A stretch of DNA of 64,000 nt from Streptomyces katrae (GCF_002028425.1 NZ_CP020042.1:3658001-3722000), one strand, 5' to 3'; positions 20,530 through 29,638 are shown, counted from the first letter of the stretch. Translations and numbers: made by a program. The notes: a model not told the origin generated them from the letters alone.

Positions 20530-21858
20530 ATGACCGAGACGACCACCGGGGCGACCCCCCGGCCTCCCGAACTGCGGCTGGCTTCAGGCTTGATCCAGAG
20601 CCTGCGTGACGACCTGCTCACCGATGCCTTCGCCTACCGGCCGCTCGCCCCGATGCGGACCGACGGGCGGCTGCCCCGGCTGCTGCCGCGGCGGATACGG
20701 CCGAAGGCCGCCTACCTGCCGCATGCGGCGGTGGCGGCGATGGCGTTCTTCGTGTTCCTGCTGGGGAACACCGACAGCTTCGACGGGGTGCCGCCGGTCC
20801 AGGCCCTGGTGATCGGCGTGCTGGCGGCGGTTCCGGTGCTGATGACCCTGGTGCGGCCGGTGGGCGCGTTCTGGGCGGCCCTGGCCGTCACCGCGGTGCT
20901 GTCCATGCTCCAGGACCGGATCATGGTCTGGCCGTGGTCGCCGGCCACCTTCGTCGGGCAGCTCGCGGTGATGGCGTTCGTGGCGATGCGGACCCGGCCC
21001 CGGGTGGCCGGATGGATGTGGGTCATCACCCTGGTGTTCGGGACGGCCCTGCCGGTCCTCGTGGGCTCCGCCGGTTCGGTGCAGCCGGCGCCGATGGTGG
21101 TCGCCTCGGCGGTGCTGCTGCTGGCGGTGACCGTGCGCAACACCCGGCGGGAGGCGAGGCAGGAGGTGACGGCGCAGCAGGAGGTGACGGCCGTCGAGCG
21201 GGACCGGCGGACCCTGCTGGAGGAGCGGACGACCATCGCGCGCGAGCTGCATGACGTGGTGGCGCACCACATGTCGGTGGTGGCGATCCAGGCGGAGGCG
21301 GCCCCGTACCGGGTGAAGAACCCGCCGCCGGAGCTGGAGGCGGCCTTCGCCACCATCCGGGAGAACGCGGTGGCGGCGCTGACGGAGCTGCGCCGGGTGC
21401 TGGGTGTGGTCCGGTCCGCGGACTACGAGGCCCCCCAGGCCCCGCAGCCGACGCTCGCCTCGCTGGACGGGCTGCTGGCCAATGTGCGGGAGGCCGGGCT
21501 GAGCGTGGACAAGACGGTCACGGGGGCGGTGCGCGAACTGCCGCAGGGCGTGGAGCTGTCGGCGTACCGGATCGTGCAGGAGGCGCTGAGCAACAGCCTG
21601 CGGCACGCGCCGGGGGCGTCGGCCGGGGTGGAGCTCTCGTACGTGCTGGGGGGCTTGGGGATACGGGTGGTCAACGGCCCGGCGGTCGGGGACGTCCGGC
21701 CCTCGCCGGGCGCCGGGCACGGGATCACGGGGATGCGGGAGCGGGTGGCCATGCTGGAGGGGGAGATGACGGCCGGGGAGAGCGCGGGCGGCGGGTACGA
21801 GGTGGCCGTGTTCCTTCCGGTGCGCAGCCGGCCGCAGCCGGAGGAGTCGCCGGTATGA
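20530..21858 (+). CDS. Sensor histidine kinase 2 (HisKA_3 type), paralogue of kinase 1
   Basis: This 442-aa kinase has the same layout as kinase 1: membrane helices to about residue 205, ARELHDVVAHHMSVVAIQAEA with phosphorylated His241, and an ATPase domain ending GHGITGMRERVAMLEG. The ATG lies 8 bases after TACGGT, again looking leaderless. Its regulator overlaps it by ATGA. Similarity across the whole length to kinase 1 suggests local duplication of the kinase-regulator pair. Confidence 0.92.
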   Translation: MTETTTGATPRPPELRLASGLIQSLRDDLLTDAFAYRPLAPMRTDGRLPRLLPRRIRPKAAYLPHAAVAAMAFFVFLLGNTDSFDGVPPVQALVIGVLAAVPVLMTLVRPVGAFWAALAVTAVLSMLQDRIMVWPWSPATFVGQLAVMAFVAMRTRPRVAGWMWVITLVFGTALPVLVGSAGSVQPAPMVVASAVLLLAVTVRNTRREARQEVTAQQEVTAVERDRRTLLEERTTIARELHDVVAHHMSVVAIQAEAAPYRVKNPPPELEAAFATIRENAVAALTELRRVLGVVRSADYEAPQAPQPTLASLDGLLANVREAGLSVDKTVTGAVRELPQGVELSAYRIVQEALSNSLRHAPGASAGVELSYVLGGLGIRVVNGPAVGDVRPSPGAGHGITGMRERVAMLEGEMTAGESAGGGYEVAVFLPVRSRPQPEESPV

Positions 21859-22514
21859 CGATCAGGGTGTTGATCGTCGACGACCAGATGATGGTCCGCG
21901 AGGGGTTCTCCGTCCTGCTGAACGCGATGGAGGGCATCGAGGTCGTCGGTGAGGCGGTCGACGGTCGGCAGGCGATCGCGCAGGTGGCGGCGCTGCGGCC
22001 GGACGTGGTGCTGATGGACATCCGGATGCCGGAGATGAACGGGCTGGAGGCGACCCGGCACATCGTGGCGGCCGACACGGACGCGAAGGTGCTGGTCCTG
22101 ACGACGTTCGACCTCGACGAGTACGTGTACCAGGCGCTGCGGGCGGGGGCTTCGGGGTTCCTGCTGAAGGACGCGTCCGCGCGGCAGCTGGCGGAGGGGG
22201 TGCGGGTGGTGGCGGCCGGGGAGGCGCTGCTGGCCCCTTCGGTGACGAAGCGGCTGATCCTGGAGTTCTCGAAGCTGTCGGAGGTCGCCCGGGCCCCGGA
22301 TCCGGCGGGGGTGGGGGAGTTGACGGAGCGGGAGACGGAGGTGCTGGTGCTGATCGCCCAGGGGCTGTCCAACGCGGAGATAGCCGACCGGCTGCTGGTC
22401 GCGGAGTCCACGATCAAGACGCATGTGAGCCGCGTCCTGGTGAAGCTGGGGCTGCGGGACCGTACGCAGGCGGCGGTGTACGCCTACGAGACACGGCTGG
22501 TGACACCGGCTTAG
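21855..22514 (+). CDS. Response regulator 2 (NarL/LuxR type)
   Basis: The 219-aa protein has a receiver domain with phosphorylated Asp55 (VLMDIRMPEMNG) and a LuxR-type helix-turn-helix (LTERETEVLVLIAQGLSNAEIADRLLVAESTIKTHVSRV). It is close to regulator 1. The P450 gene begins 9 bases after its stop, so kinase 2, regulator 2 and the P450 may form one operon. Confidence 0.93.
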   Translation: MTIRVLIVDDQMMVREGFSVLLNAMEGIEVVGEAVDGRQAIAQVAALRPDVVLMDIRMPEMNGLEATRHIVAADTDAKVLVLTTFDLDEYVYQALRAGASGFLLKDASARQLAEGVRVVAAGEALLAPSVTKRLILEFSKLSEVARAPDPAGVGELTERETEVLVLIAQGLSNAEIADRLLVAESTIKTHVSRVLVKLGLRDRTQAAVYAYETRLVTPA

Positions 22515-22523
22515 GCTGCGGGG

Positions 22524-23741
22524 ATGGGCTTTGATCCGTGGGACGCCGGCTTCGTCGCCGATCCGTACCCCGCCTACCGGGAGTTGCGGGAACGGGGGCG
22601 GGCCGAGTGGTCGCAGGCGACCGGGCAGTGGCTGGTGTCGCACTACGCCGATGTGAGCGCGCTGCTGCGGGACCGCAGGCTGGGGCGGACCTACCTGCAC
22701 CGGTTCAGCCACGAGGAGTTCGGGCGCGAGGCCCCGCCCCCGGAGCACGAGCCCTTCCACGTGCTCAACGGCAACGGGCTGCTGGATCTGGAGGATCCCG
22801 CGCACGGGCGGGTGCGACGGCTGGTGTCGAAGGCGTTCACCCCGCGCACGGTCGAGCGGCTCGCGCCCGCCGTGGAGCGGCTGGCGCGGGAGCTGGTGGC
22901 CGGGCTGCTGGCCGAGGGCGGCGGGGACCTGCTGACGGCCGTCGCCGAGCCGCTGCCGGTGGCGGTGATCGCGGAGCTGCTGGGGATCCCGGAGGCGGAC
23001 CGCGGGCTGCTGCGGCCCTGGTCGGCGGACATCTGCGGGATGTTCGAGCTCCGGCCGGACGCGGAGACCGCGCGGCGGGCGGTGACGGCCAGTGTGGAGT
23101 TCAGCGCCTATCTGCGGGAGCTGATCGCCGAGCGGCGCCGGCGGCCCGGCCCGGATTTGATCTCCGCGCTGATCGCCGCCCACGATGAGGGGGGCCGGCT
23201 CAGCGAGCAGGAGATGATCTCCACCTGTGTCCTCCTGCTGAACGCCGGGCACGAGGCGACGGTCAACACCACCGTCAACGGCTGGTGGGCCCTTTTCCGC
23301 AATCCCGCACAGCTCGCCGGGCTGCGCGCGCTCCCCGGATCCCCCAGTCCCGAAAAGTTGTCCACAGCTGTGGATGAACTCATGCGCTACGACACACCCC
23401 TACAAATGTTCGAGCGCTGGGTGCTCGACGACATCGAGGTGGGGGACACCGTGATCCCGCGCGGTGCCGAGGTCGCCCTGCTCTTCGGGTCCGCCAACCG
23501 GGACCCCGCGCGCTTCGAGGACCCGGACACGCTGGACCTCGCCCGGGCCGACAACCCGCACCTGACGTTCGGCGCCGGCATCCACTACTGCCTGGGCGCC
23601 CCGCTGGCCCGCCTGGAGCTGGTCTCCTCGTTCGGCGCGCTGCTGGACGAGAAGGTCCCGCCGATGCGGCTCGTCCGGGAGCCGCAGTGGCAGGAGGGCT
23701 ACGTCATCCGGGGCCTGCGGGAGCTGCCGGTCGAGTTCTGA
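22524..23741 (+). CDS. Cytochrome P450, CYP107-like
   Basis: The 405-aa P450 shows the K-helix ExxR (DELMRY), the heme loop FGAGIHYCLG with axial Cys356, and the I-helix AGHEAT. The I-helix Thr that usually helps proton delivery is Ala245, as in EryF-type (CYP107) enzymes that rely on substrate for this step. That hints at a substrate carrying a well-placed hydroxyl. It is directly after response regulator 2. No ferredoxin gene is adjacent. From memory, S. coelicolor has CYP107P1 at the corresponding place. Confidence 0.9.
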   Translation: MGFDPWDAGFVADPYPAYRELRERGRAEWSQATGQWLVSHYADVSALLRDRRLGRTYLHRFSHEEFGREAPPPEHEPFHVLNGNGLLDLEDPAHGRVRRLVSKAFTPRTVERLAPAVERLARELVAGLLAEGGGDLLTAVAEPLPVAVIAELLGIPEADRGLLRPWSADICGMFELRPDAETARRAVTASVEFSAYLRELIAERRRRPGPDLISALIAAHDEGGRLSEQEMISTCVLLLNAGHEATVNTTVNGWWALFRNPAQLAGLRALPGSPSPEKLSTAVDELMRYDTPLQMFERWVLDDIEVGDTVIPRGAEVALLFGSANRDPARFEDPDTLDLARADNPHLTFGAGIHYCLGAPLARLELVSSFGALLDEKVPPMRLVREPQWQEGYVIRGLRELPVEF

Positions 23742-23798
23742 GCGGCGGCTCCCGGGGCGGGCCGCCCCGGGCGGCGCGGCCTCAGGGGCGGCGCGGCC
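23742..23798. other. GC-rich hairpin and short direct repeats between P450 and DAG-kinase-like genes
   Basis: A CCCGGGGCGG/CCGCCCCGGG inverted repeat lies just after the P450 stop and can serve as a terminator for the convergent genes. It is followed by two copies of GGCGGCGCGGCCTCAGGGGC, the second running into the stop of the minus-strand gene. Confidence 0.6.
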
Positions 23799-24629
23799 TC
23801 AGGGGCGGGGCAGCGTCAGGGACCAGGCCGACGGGTGGCGGGTCCAGGTGCGGCGGCGGGTCGGGGCGCCGGGCTGGGCGTGGTCGGCGCGGTAGTGGAA
23901 CGCCGCAGCGGGGCCCGTCACGGACACCGTCACCGCCTCCCCGTGCCCCGTCAGCGGCGCCCCGCCCCGGACCCGGACCACCACCCGGGCCGGCCCGCCG
24001 TCCTCCCGGGTCCGTACCGCGACGTCCTCCACCGGCCGGTCCTCGCCCACCAGCACCACCCCGTCCACCTCCACCCGCAGCGACTGCACCGGCCGCCCCG
24101 CCCCGGGCGCCGCCGCCGGAGCCGGCAGCAGCGTCCGCAGCAACGACCGGTACCCCCCGGCCCGCCGCGCGGCCTGCGCCGGGGGCGGGCCGGTGATCCG
24201 CAGACCGCCCAGCACCACCCCGCCGCAGTCGTCCACCAGCAGGTCCCGCGGCCGCGGGACCCCGTCCAGCGCGGCCCGCGCCGCGAACACCGCCGACAGC
24301 GGCACCCCCAGCGAACGCGCCAGCGCCAGCGACCCCGCCGGCCCCACCGGCACGAGGGAGACGGCGGCGTCCCCGGGTCCCGGCTCCCCGTGCAGCAGCC
24401 CCACGGCCCGCACCAGCGCCCGGTCGTCGCCGACCACCACCGGCCGCCGATGACCCCGGCGGGCGAGCGCCCGCGCAAATTCCTCCTGCGAATCCGGGAG
24501 GCAGATTTTCGCCGCAGCCCCCGCTGACAACACATCCTTCGCGATTCGCACGGACTCGCCGTCAAGACGGCGGGCGACCGGGTCGACGAGCACGAGCAGA
24601 CCGCCTACCGGCGCGCCCGCATGGCTCAT
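23799..24629 (-). CDS. Diacylglycerol kinase catalytic-domain-like protein
   Basis: The 276-aa protein resembles lipid kinases of the DAGK/NAD-kinase fold: GGLLVLVDPVARRLDGESVRIAK, RRPVVVGDDRALVRAVGLLHG and VSLVPVGPAGSLALARSLGVP. The usual GGDGT is replaced by VGDDRA and the GT.ND stretch is degenerate, so kinase activity is uncertain. The ATG at 24629 is preferred. A longer frame to 24683 would run through the purA leader hairpin. It diverges from purA. Confidence 0.65.
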   Translation of the reverse strand: MSHAGAPVGGLLVLVDPVARRLDGESVRIAKDVLSAGAAAKICLPDSQEEFARALARRGHRRPVVVGDDRALVRAVGLLHGEPGPGDAAVSLVPVGPAGSLALARSLGVPLSAVFAARAALDGVPRPRDLLVDDCGGVVLGGLRITGPPPAQAARRAGGYRSLLRTLLPAPAAAPGAGRPVQSLRVEVDGVVLVGEDRPVEDVAVRTREDGGPARVVVRVRGGAPLTGHGEAVTVSVTGPAAAFHYRADHAQPGAPTRRRTWTRHPSAWSLTLPRP

Positions 24630-24667
24630 GGTGGGCTCTGGAGCCGACACCTCGGTCCTTCCTCGGG

Positions 24668-24714
24668 TAGCATCTTTGTGCAAGAGGCCCTTGCGCTATT
24701 GCGCCAGGGCCTTC
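24668..24714 (+). promoter_or_regulatory. Probable purA promoter -10 and leader hairpin
   Basis: TAGCAT at 24668-24673 resembles a -10 hexamer. About ten bases later a hairpin pairs GGCCCT-T-GCGC (24686-24696) with GCGC-C-AGGGCC (24701-24711) over a TATT loop, 100 bases before the purA GTG. It could be a 5'-leader control element or only a chance stem. No known riboswitch was recognised. Confidence 0.4.
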
Positions 24715-24813
24715 GTCTATTCCGGGGCACCGGTCCGACGGCTCAGCCTGCGGTGTACATCGTCGTACGCCCCCTGACCTTGGACATGCCCCATCCGGAA
24801 GAGGTGTACGCCT

Positions 24814-26097
24814 GTGCCCGCTCTTGTGCTGCTCGGAGCTCAGTGGGGTGACGAGGGCAAGGGAAAGGCCACCGACCTGCTCGGTGGTTCCGTCGACTAT
24901 GTGGTGCGCTACCAGGGCGGCAACAACGCCGGCCACACGGTGGTCGTAGGTGACCAGAAGTACGCGCTGCACCTCCTCCCCTCCGGCATCCTCTCCCCCG
25001 GATGCACGCCGGTCATCGGCAACGGTGTCGTCGTCGACCCGGCCGTCCTGCTCTCCGAGCTGCGCGGCCTGAACGAGCGCGGCATCGACACCTCCAAGCT
25101 GCTCATCAGCGGCAACGCGCACCTCATCACGCCGTACAACGTCACCCTCGACAAGGTCGGCGAGCGCTTCCTCGGCAAGCGCAAGATCGGTACGACCGGC
25201 CGCGGCATCGGCCCGACCTACGCGGACAAGATCAACCGCGTCGGCATCCGCGTCCAGGACCTGTACGACGAGTCGATCCTCAGCCAGAAGGTCGAGGCGG
25301 CGCTGGAGAACAAGAACCAGCTGCTCGCCAAGCTCTACAACCGCCGCGCCATCGAGGTCGACGCGATCGTCGAGGAGATGCTCCAGTACGCGGAGCAGAT
25401 CAAGCCGTACGTCGCCGACACCACCCTGATCCTCAACAACGCGCTGGACGAGGACAAGGTCGTGCTCTTCGAGGGCGGCCAGGGCACCCTGCTCGACGTC
25501 GACCACGGCACGTACCCCTTCGTCACCTCCTCGAACCCGACCGCCGGCGGCGCCTGCACCGGCACCGGCGTGGGCCCGACGAAGATCAGCCGCGTCATCG
25601 GCATCCTCAAGGCCTACACCACGCGCGTCGGCGCCGGTCCGTTCCCGACCGAGCTGTTCGACGAGGACGGCGAGGCGCTGCGCCGCATCGGCGGCGAGCG
25701 CGGCGTGACCACCGGCCGCGACCGCCGCTGCGGCTGGTTCGACGCCCCGATCGCCCGCTACGCCACCCGCGTCAACGGCCTGACGGACTTCTTCCTCACC
25801 AAGCTCGACGTGCTGACCGGCTGGGAGGAGATCCCGGTCTGCGTCGCGTACGAGATCGACGGCAAGCGCGTCGAGGAGCTGCCCTACTCGCAGACCGACT
25901 TCCACCACGCGAAGCCGATCTACGAAACCCTGCCGGGCTGGTCCGAGGACATCACCAAGGCCAAGACCTTCGCCGACCTGCCGAAGAACGCGCAGAACTA
26001 CGTGAAGGCGCTGGAGGAGATGTCGGGCGCCCCGATCTCCGCGATCGGCGTCGGCCCCGGCCGCACCGAGACGATCGAGATCAACTCGTTCCTGTAA
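24814..26097 (+). CDS. purA: Adenylosuccinate synthase
   Basis: The 427-aa enzyme makes adenylosuccinate from IMP, aspartate and GTP, the first committed step to AMP. It starts at GTG with [21 protein letters not shown] (GTP loop) and shows [53 protein letters not shown] and the C-terminal [10 protein letters not shown]. Length and motifs are those of a fully functional enzyme. It is monocistronic, with a strong terminator at 26134. Confidence 0.97.
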   Translation: MPALVLLGAQWGDEGKGKATDLLGGSVDYVVRYQGGNNAGHTVVVGDQKYALHLLPSGILSPGCTPVIGNGVVVDPAVLLSELRGLNERGIDTSKLLISGNAHLITPYNVTLDKVGERFLGKRKIGTTGRGIGPTYADKINRVGIRVQDLYDESILSQKVEAALENKNQLLAKLYNRRAIEVDAIVEEMLQYAEQIKPYVADTTLILNNALDEDKVVLFEGGQGTLLDVDHGTYPFVTSSNPTAGGACTGTGVGPTKISRVIGILKAYTTRVGAGPFPTELFDEDGEALRRIGGERGVTTGRDRRCGWFDAPIARYATRVNGLTDFFLTKLDVLTGWEEIPVCVAYEIDGKRVEELPYSQTDFHHAKPIYETLPGWSEDITKAKTFADLPKNAQNYVKALEEMSGAPISAIGVGPGRTETIEINSFL

Positions 26098-26133
26098 GCA
26101 GGACGGCGGTACGGCATACGGCGGTACGGCGCT

Positions 26134-26168
26134 GAGGGGCGGGGCACGCGATGCGTGCCCCGCCCCTC
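26134..26168. terminator. Terminator after purA
   Basis: A perfect 16-bp stem (GAGGGGCGGGGCACGC paired with its complement) closes a three-base loop GAT. It lies 37 bases after the purA stop and before the end of the convergent serine hydrolase, so it probably serves both strands. Confidence 0.85.
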
Positions 26169-26192
26169 CGTCGTACCCCGGCCCCTCCCTGC

Positions 26193-27263
26193 TCAGAACA
26201 CCTCGGCGACGAGCCGCTTCTGGGCCTCCCCGAACAGCTCCCCCACCCGCATCATGTCGAGCCGGGCGTCCCCGCAGGTCAGCGAGGCGGTGAAGGTGGT
26301 GGCGCCGTCGGGCGAGCTGAACATCAGCGCGCCCCAGCCCCACATGCCGCCGTTGTGGGTGTAGACGGTGCGGCCGTCCTCCGTCTGCTGCACGAACAGC
26401 CCGAGGCCGTAGCCCAGCTTGGGGTGCGGCGTGCGCATCTCCTCCAGCAGTCCGGCCGGGAGGATCCGGCCGCCCATGAGGGCGGAGAAGAAGACGTGCA
26501 GGTCGCGGGTGGTCGAGATCATGTCACCGGCGGCGGAGATCCAGGAGGGGTTCGAGCGGGTGACGTCGAGCGTCTTCCACTCCTCCCCGTCCTGGTAGGT
26601 GTACATCGCGTGGGCGTGCGGCTCGGGGATCTCCGGCGAGTCCTCCGGCGCCACGGTGCCCGTCAGGCCCAGCGGGGTGAGGATCCGGCGCCGCATCTCC
26701 TCGGCGTACGGGCGGCCGGTGACCTTCTCGACCAGCAGGCGGAGCAGGACGTAGTTGGTGTTGGAGTAGCTCCAGTCCGCCCCCGGCTCGAACCGCGCGG
26801 GCTTGGACAGGGCCAGCCGGACCAGTTCCTCGGGCCGGTAGGTGCGCAGCAGGTTGTCCACCCATTCCCGGCCTTCCCAGGCAATGCCCGGGGCGGTCGT
26901 CCCGTCCTCGTAGTACTCGCCGGTGAAGTTGAACAGCCCGCTGGTGTGCTGGAGGACCATCCGCAGGGTGATCCGCGGGTCCAGGCCGTACTCCGGGAGG
27001 TGGTCGGCGACCGGGCCGTCGAGCTCCAGCCGGCCGTCGGCCACCAGGAGGAGCACGAGGGTCGCGGTGAAGACCTTGGTGTTGCTGCCGATCCGGAAGT
27101 GCCCGTCGGCCGGCGGCGCGGCGCTCCGGCCCGGCTCGGCCACCCCGGCGGTGCCGACCCACTCTCCGCGCGGGTCGTTCACCCGCAGCTGCATCCCGGC
27201 CCAGCCGGAGTCGACGATGTCCTGGATGGCCTGCTGGAGCTCGGGGCGGTGGTCGTCGGTCAT
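26193..27263 (-). CDS. Serine hydrolase of the class C beta-lactamase / D-Ala-D-Ala carboxypeptidase fold
   Basis: This 356-aa protein has the SxxK motif (SNTK, Ser60 and Lys63), the YxN motif (YSNTNY) and an HNGG equivalent of the KTG box. These serve in acyl-enzyme catalysis on peptides, esters or beta-lactams. No signal peptide is visible, so it is likely an intracellular esterase or peptidase rather than a resistance enzyme. It is downstream of the DUF4097 gene on the same strand. Confidence 0.88.
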   Translation of the reverse strand: MTDDHRPELQQAIQDIVDSGWAGMQLRVNDPRGEWVGTAGVAEPGRSAAPPADGHFRIGSNTKVFTATLVLLLVADGRLELDGPVADHLPEYGLDPRITLRMVLQHTSGLFNFTGEYYEDGTTAPGIAWEGREWVDNLLRTYRPEELVRLALSKPARFEPGADWSYSNTNYVLLRLLVEKVTGRPYAEEMRRRILTPLGLTGTVAPEDSPEIPEPHAHAMYTYQDGEEWKTLDVTRSNPSWISAAGDMISTTRDLHVFFSALMGGRILPAGLLEEMRTPHPKLGYGLGLFVQQTEDGRTVYTHNGGMWGWGALMFSSPDGATTFTASLTCGDARLDMMRVGELFGEAQKRLVAEVF

Positions 27264-27350
27264 GGTGGTGCGCTCCTTGGGTGTGGTGGGGAGGTGGTGA
27301 GGCGGGGCGGGAGGTGCGGTCGCGGAGGCTTCTTCTGCCGCCGTCCATGC

Positions 27351-27363
27351 GGGGGGGGGGGGG
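27351..27363 (+). repeat. Run of 13 consecutive G
   Basis: A 13-base G homopolymer lies between the DUF4097 and serine hydrolase genes, just after the DUF4097 stop (27371) on the transcribed strand. Such long mononucleotide runs are rare, are prone to slippage and may form a quadruplex in the transcript or the DNA. Confidence 0.9.
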
Positions 27364-27370
27364 AGGCCGG

Positions 27371-28042
27371 TCAGATGCTGCGGGCGGTGATGTCGCCGTA
27401 GGAGGTGGTCGCGCGGATGGTGAGGGCGGCCGCGGGGCCGTCGGTGTTGTTCAGGGCGTTGTGGATGCGGCCGTAGCCGGTTCCGGCGTCGAGGGTGGCG
27501 CTGACCCCGCGGGCGGCGCCGACCGTGATGGCGCCGTGCTGGGTGGTGAGGGTGAGCTCGCCCTTGGCGGCCTCGGCGATGGTGATGTCGCCCTTCTGGG
27601 TGCCGATCTCCGCGGGCCCGTTCAGCCGGCCCAGTACGACGTCACCGGCCTGGACCGTCACCCGCGCGGAGGCGGCCTCCTCGACCTTGACCTCCGCCTG
27701 CGCGCCCTCGAAGACGACCTCGCCGAGCGGCCCGGCGGTGCGGAACTCGGCGGCGGCCACGGTCGCGGTGACGTGGGAGCCGGCGGGCAGCTGCACGGTC
27801 ACCTCCACGTGGCCGGAGTTGCCCATGATCCGGCTGCCGCCGGGTGCGGCGGCGATCCGCAGGACCCCGTCGCGGAACTCGACCGTGGTCTCCTCGGCCG
27901 CCTTTACGTCCCGGCTCCGGGACGCGTCGGCCGGGCGGACCTCGACGGTGGCGTCGGAGCGGTCGGCGGCGACGAGCCGGATGCGTCCGGCGGGGATGTC
28001 GAGGACGGTCGAGACGGCGGCGGTGGTGGCGAAGGTCTGCAT
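27371..28042 (-). CDS. DUF4097 family beta-strand-repeat protein
   Basis: The 223-aa protein is built from short beta-strand repeats (for example VQAGDVVLGRLNGPAEIGTQKGDITIAEAAKGELTLTTQHGAITV) typical of DUF4097, a putative adhesin-like beta-helix. No signal peptide is seen. It diverges from the HTH regulator at 28269 and is a natural target of it. Function unknown. Confidence 0.85.
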   Translation of the reverse strand: MQTFATTAAVSTVLDIPAGRIRLVAADRSDATVEVRPADASRSRDVKAAEETTVEFRDGVLRIAAAPGGSRIMGNSGHVEVTVQLPAGSHVTATVAAAEFRTAGPLGEVVFEGAQAEVKVEEAASARVTVQAGDVVLGRLNGPAEIGTQKGDITIAEAAKGELTLTTQHGAITVGAARGVSATLDAGTGYGRIHNALNNTDGPAAALTIRATTSYGDITARSI

Positions 28043-28268
28043 TGTGGTCTCCTGCGCTCGGCGTTGTTTCTGACAGGAGAAACGCTAAGTTGCGTTTGTT
28101 GGAGTGGCAACACTGTCGTTGCGTCGGATTCTCATTTTCGCAGATCACACCATTGAAATCGTTGCATCGGCTCGAAATCTAACGCAACGAAACCTGGCCG
28201 ATCATTGCAATGGACTGCAACTGAACGCTATGCTGGCCGCCTCACCGCGCACCACCGAGGAGGACGCA
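28043..28268. promoter_or_regulatory. AT-richer divergent promoter region with repeated GTTGC/GCAAC words
   Basis: This 226-base gap is noticeably AT-richer than its surroundings. It contains several GTTGCGT-type words and their complements (TTGCGTTTGTTG, GGCAACAC, CGTTGCGT, CGTTGCAT, ACGCAACG) and the 10-bp palindrome CATTGCAATG about 60 bases before the regulator ATG. Together these look like operators for the HTH regulator controlling both itself and the DUF4097 gene. Confidence 0.55.
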
Positions 28269-29030
28269 ATGCCGGGAGGCAGACTCACCCAGTCCGAACG
28301 CCAGCAGATCGCGCTGGGACTGGCCGACGGACTCGCCTACGCCGAGATCGCCAGACGGCTCGACCGTCCGACCTCCACGGTCACCCGCGAGGTCATGCGC
28401 AACGGCGGCCCCGCCTCCTACCGCGCCGACCTGGCCCACCGCGCCACCGAACACCGCGCCCACCGCCGCAAGCAGGCCGCGCCCCGGGGCCCGGAGGCCC
28501 CACCGCTGGCCCACGGACGCGACCCCGAGGCGGTGGCCGCGTACGAGGAGACCTTCACGACGGTCCTGATCGCGACGGGCACGCCCAAGATGATGGCCCG
28601 GGTGATGACCTGCCTGTACACCAGCGACTCCGGCAGCCTCACCGCGGCGGAACTCGTCCAGCGGCTCCAGGTCAGCCCGGCGTCGATCTCCAAGGCGATC
28701 GCCTTCCTGGAGACCCAGGGCCTCGTCCGCCGGGAACGCGACGAACGCCGCCGCGAGCGGTACGTCGCCGACAACGACGTCTGGTACCAGTCGATGATCG
28801 CCAGCGCCAAGGGCACCGCCCACCTCGCCGAGACCGCGCGTCAGGGCGTGGGCGTCTTCGGCTCCCAGACCCCGGCGGGCGTCCGCCTGGAGAACATCGC
28901 CCGGTTCGTCGACTTCGTCTCCGAGAGCATCGCCCGAGCGGCGGAACAGGCCCGCGAGATCCTCCACACGAAGCCGGAGGCGGGTGCGGAGGCGGAGACG
29001 GAGACGGAGGATCCGGACGGGACGGCCTGA
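28269..29030 (+). CDS. Helix-turn-helix regulator with MarR/GbsR-type winged helix
   Basis: The 253-aa protein joins an IS30-like N-terminal HTH (RLTQSERQQIALGLADGLAYAEIARRLDRPTSTVTREV) to a MarR/GbsR-type winged helix (SLTAAELVQRLQVSPASISKAIAFLETQGLVRRERDERRRERY). The ATG at 28269 follows a strong GAGGAGG. It is divergent from DUF4097 and upstream of the carboxymuconolactone-decarboxylase-like gene. The two DNA-binding modules in one protein are unusual, though seen in Streptomyces. Confidence 0.85.
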   Translation: MPGGRLTQSERQQIALGLADGLAYAEIARRLDRPTSTVTREVMRNGGPASYRADLAHRATEHRAHRRKQAAPRGPEAPPLAHGRDPEAVAAYEETFTTVLIATGTPKMMARVMTCLYTSDSGSLTAAELVQRLQVSPASISKAIAFLETQGLVRRERDERRRERYVADNDVWYQSMIASAKGTAHLAETARQGVGVFGSQTPAGVRLENIARFVDFVSESIARAAEQAREILHTKPEAGAEAETETEDPDGTA

Positions 29031-29131
29031 GGTTCCTCCCGCCGGGCTGTCACATCACGGCCCGCCCGCACGTCAGTGGGGTGAGGGCCGACGCACACGG
29101 CGACGGCCACCACCCGAGGAGACGGGCAGCC

Positions 29132-29638
29132 ATGACGGACAACCCGACCACCGCGACCACCTCGATCTCCCGCATGCCGAACCCGGGCGAGTTCGTGCCG
29201 GAACTGGCCGACATCGGCGCCGCCCTCTTCCGCGCCACCGGCAACCGGTCGGTCCCCCGCAGCACGATGAGCCTCGTGCACCTGCGTGCGGGGCAGATCG
29301 TCAACAACACCTACCTGACCATCCTGAACACGGGTTTCCTGCGGAAGGCCGGGGTGTCCGAGGAACAGATCACCTCGGTCGCCTCGTGGCAGGACTCCCC
29401 GTACTTCAGCCCGGCGGAACGCGCCGCCCTCGCCTTGGTGGAGGCCACCCTCCAGCCGCCGGCACCGGGCAAGGAGCGCGTCTCGGACGAGCTGTACGCG
29501 GAGGTGGCGAAGCACTACGACGAGAAGGCGCTGGCCACCCTGACGATCGCGATCGGCCAGATCAACTTCTTCATCGCCCTGGCCGTCATCGGCAAGCCGC
29601 AGCCGGTGGAAACGCTGGCCGCGCAGCAGTGGGGCTGA
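29132..29638 (+). CDS. Carboxymuconolactone decarboxylase / AhpD-like protein without CxxC
   Basis: This 168-aa all-helical protein resembles CMD/AhpD proteins (LRAGQIVNNTYLTILNTGFLRKAGVSEEQI, ALATLTIAIGQINFFIALAVIGKPQP). AhpD-type members use a CxxC pair for peroxide chemistry, but none is present here, so redox activity is unlikely. The ATG at 29132 follows GAGGAGA. It lies 101 bases after the HTH regulator. The next 1.4 kb holds no credible gene. Confidence 0.78.
   Translation: MTDNPTTATTSISRMPNPGEFVPELADIGAALFRATGNRSVPRSTMSLVHLRAGQIVNNTYLTILNTGFLRKAGVSEEQITSVASWQDSPYFSPAERAALALVEATLQPPAPGKERVSDELYAEVAKHYDEKALATLTIAIGQINFFIALAVIGKPQPVETLAAQQWG

Noticed and set aside
24629..24683. Longer start for the DAG-kinase-like gene
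   Set aside because: It would place the coding region over the purA promoter and leader hairpin, and it lacks a Shine-Dalgarno.
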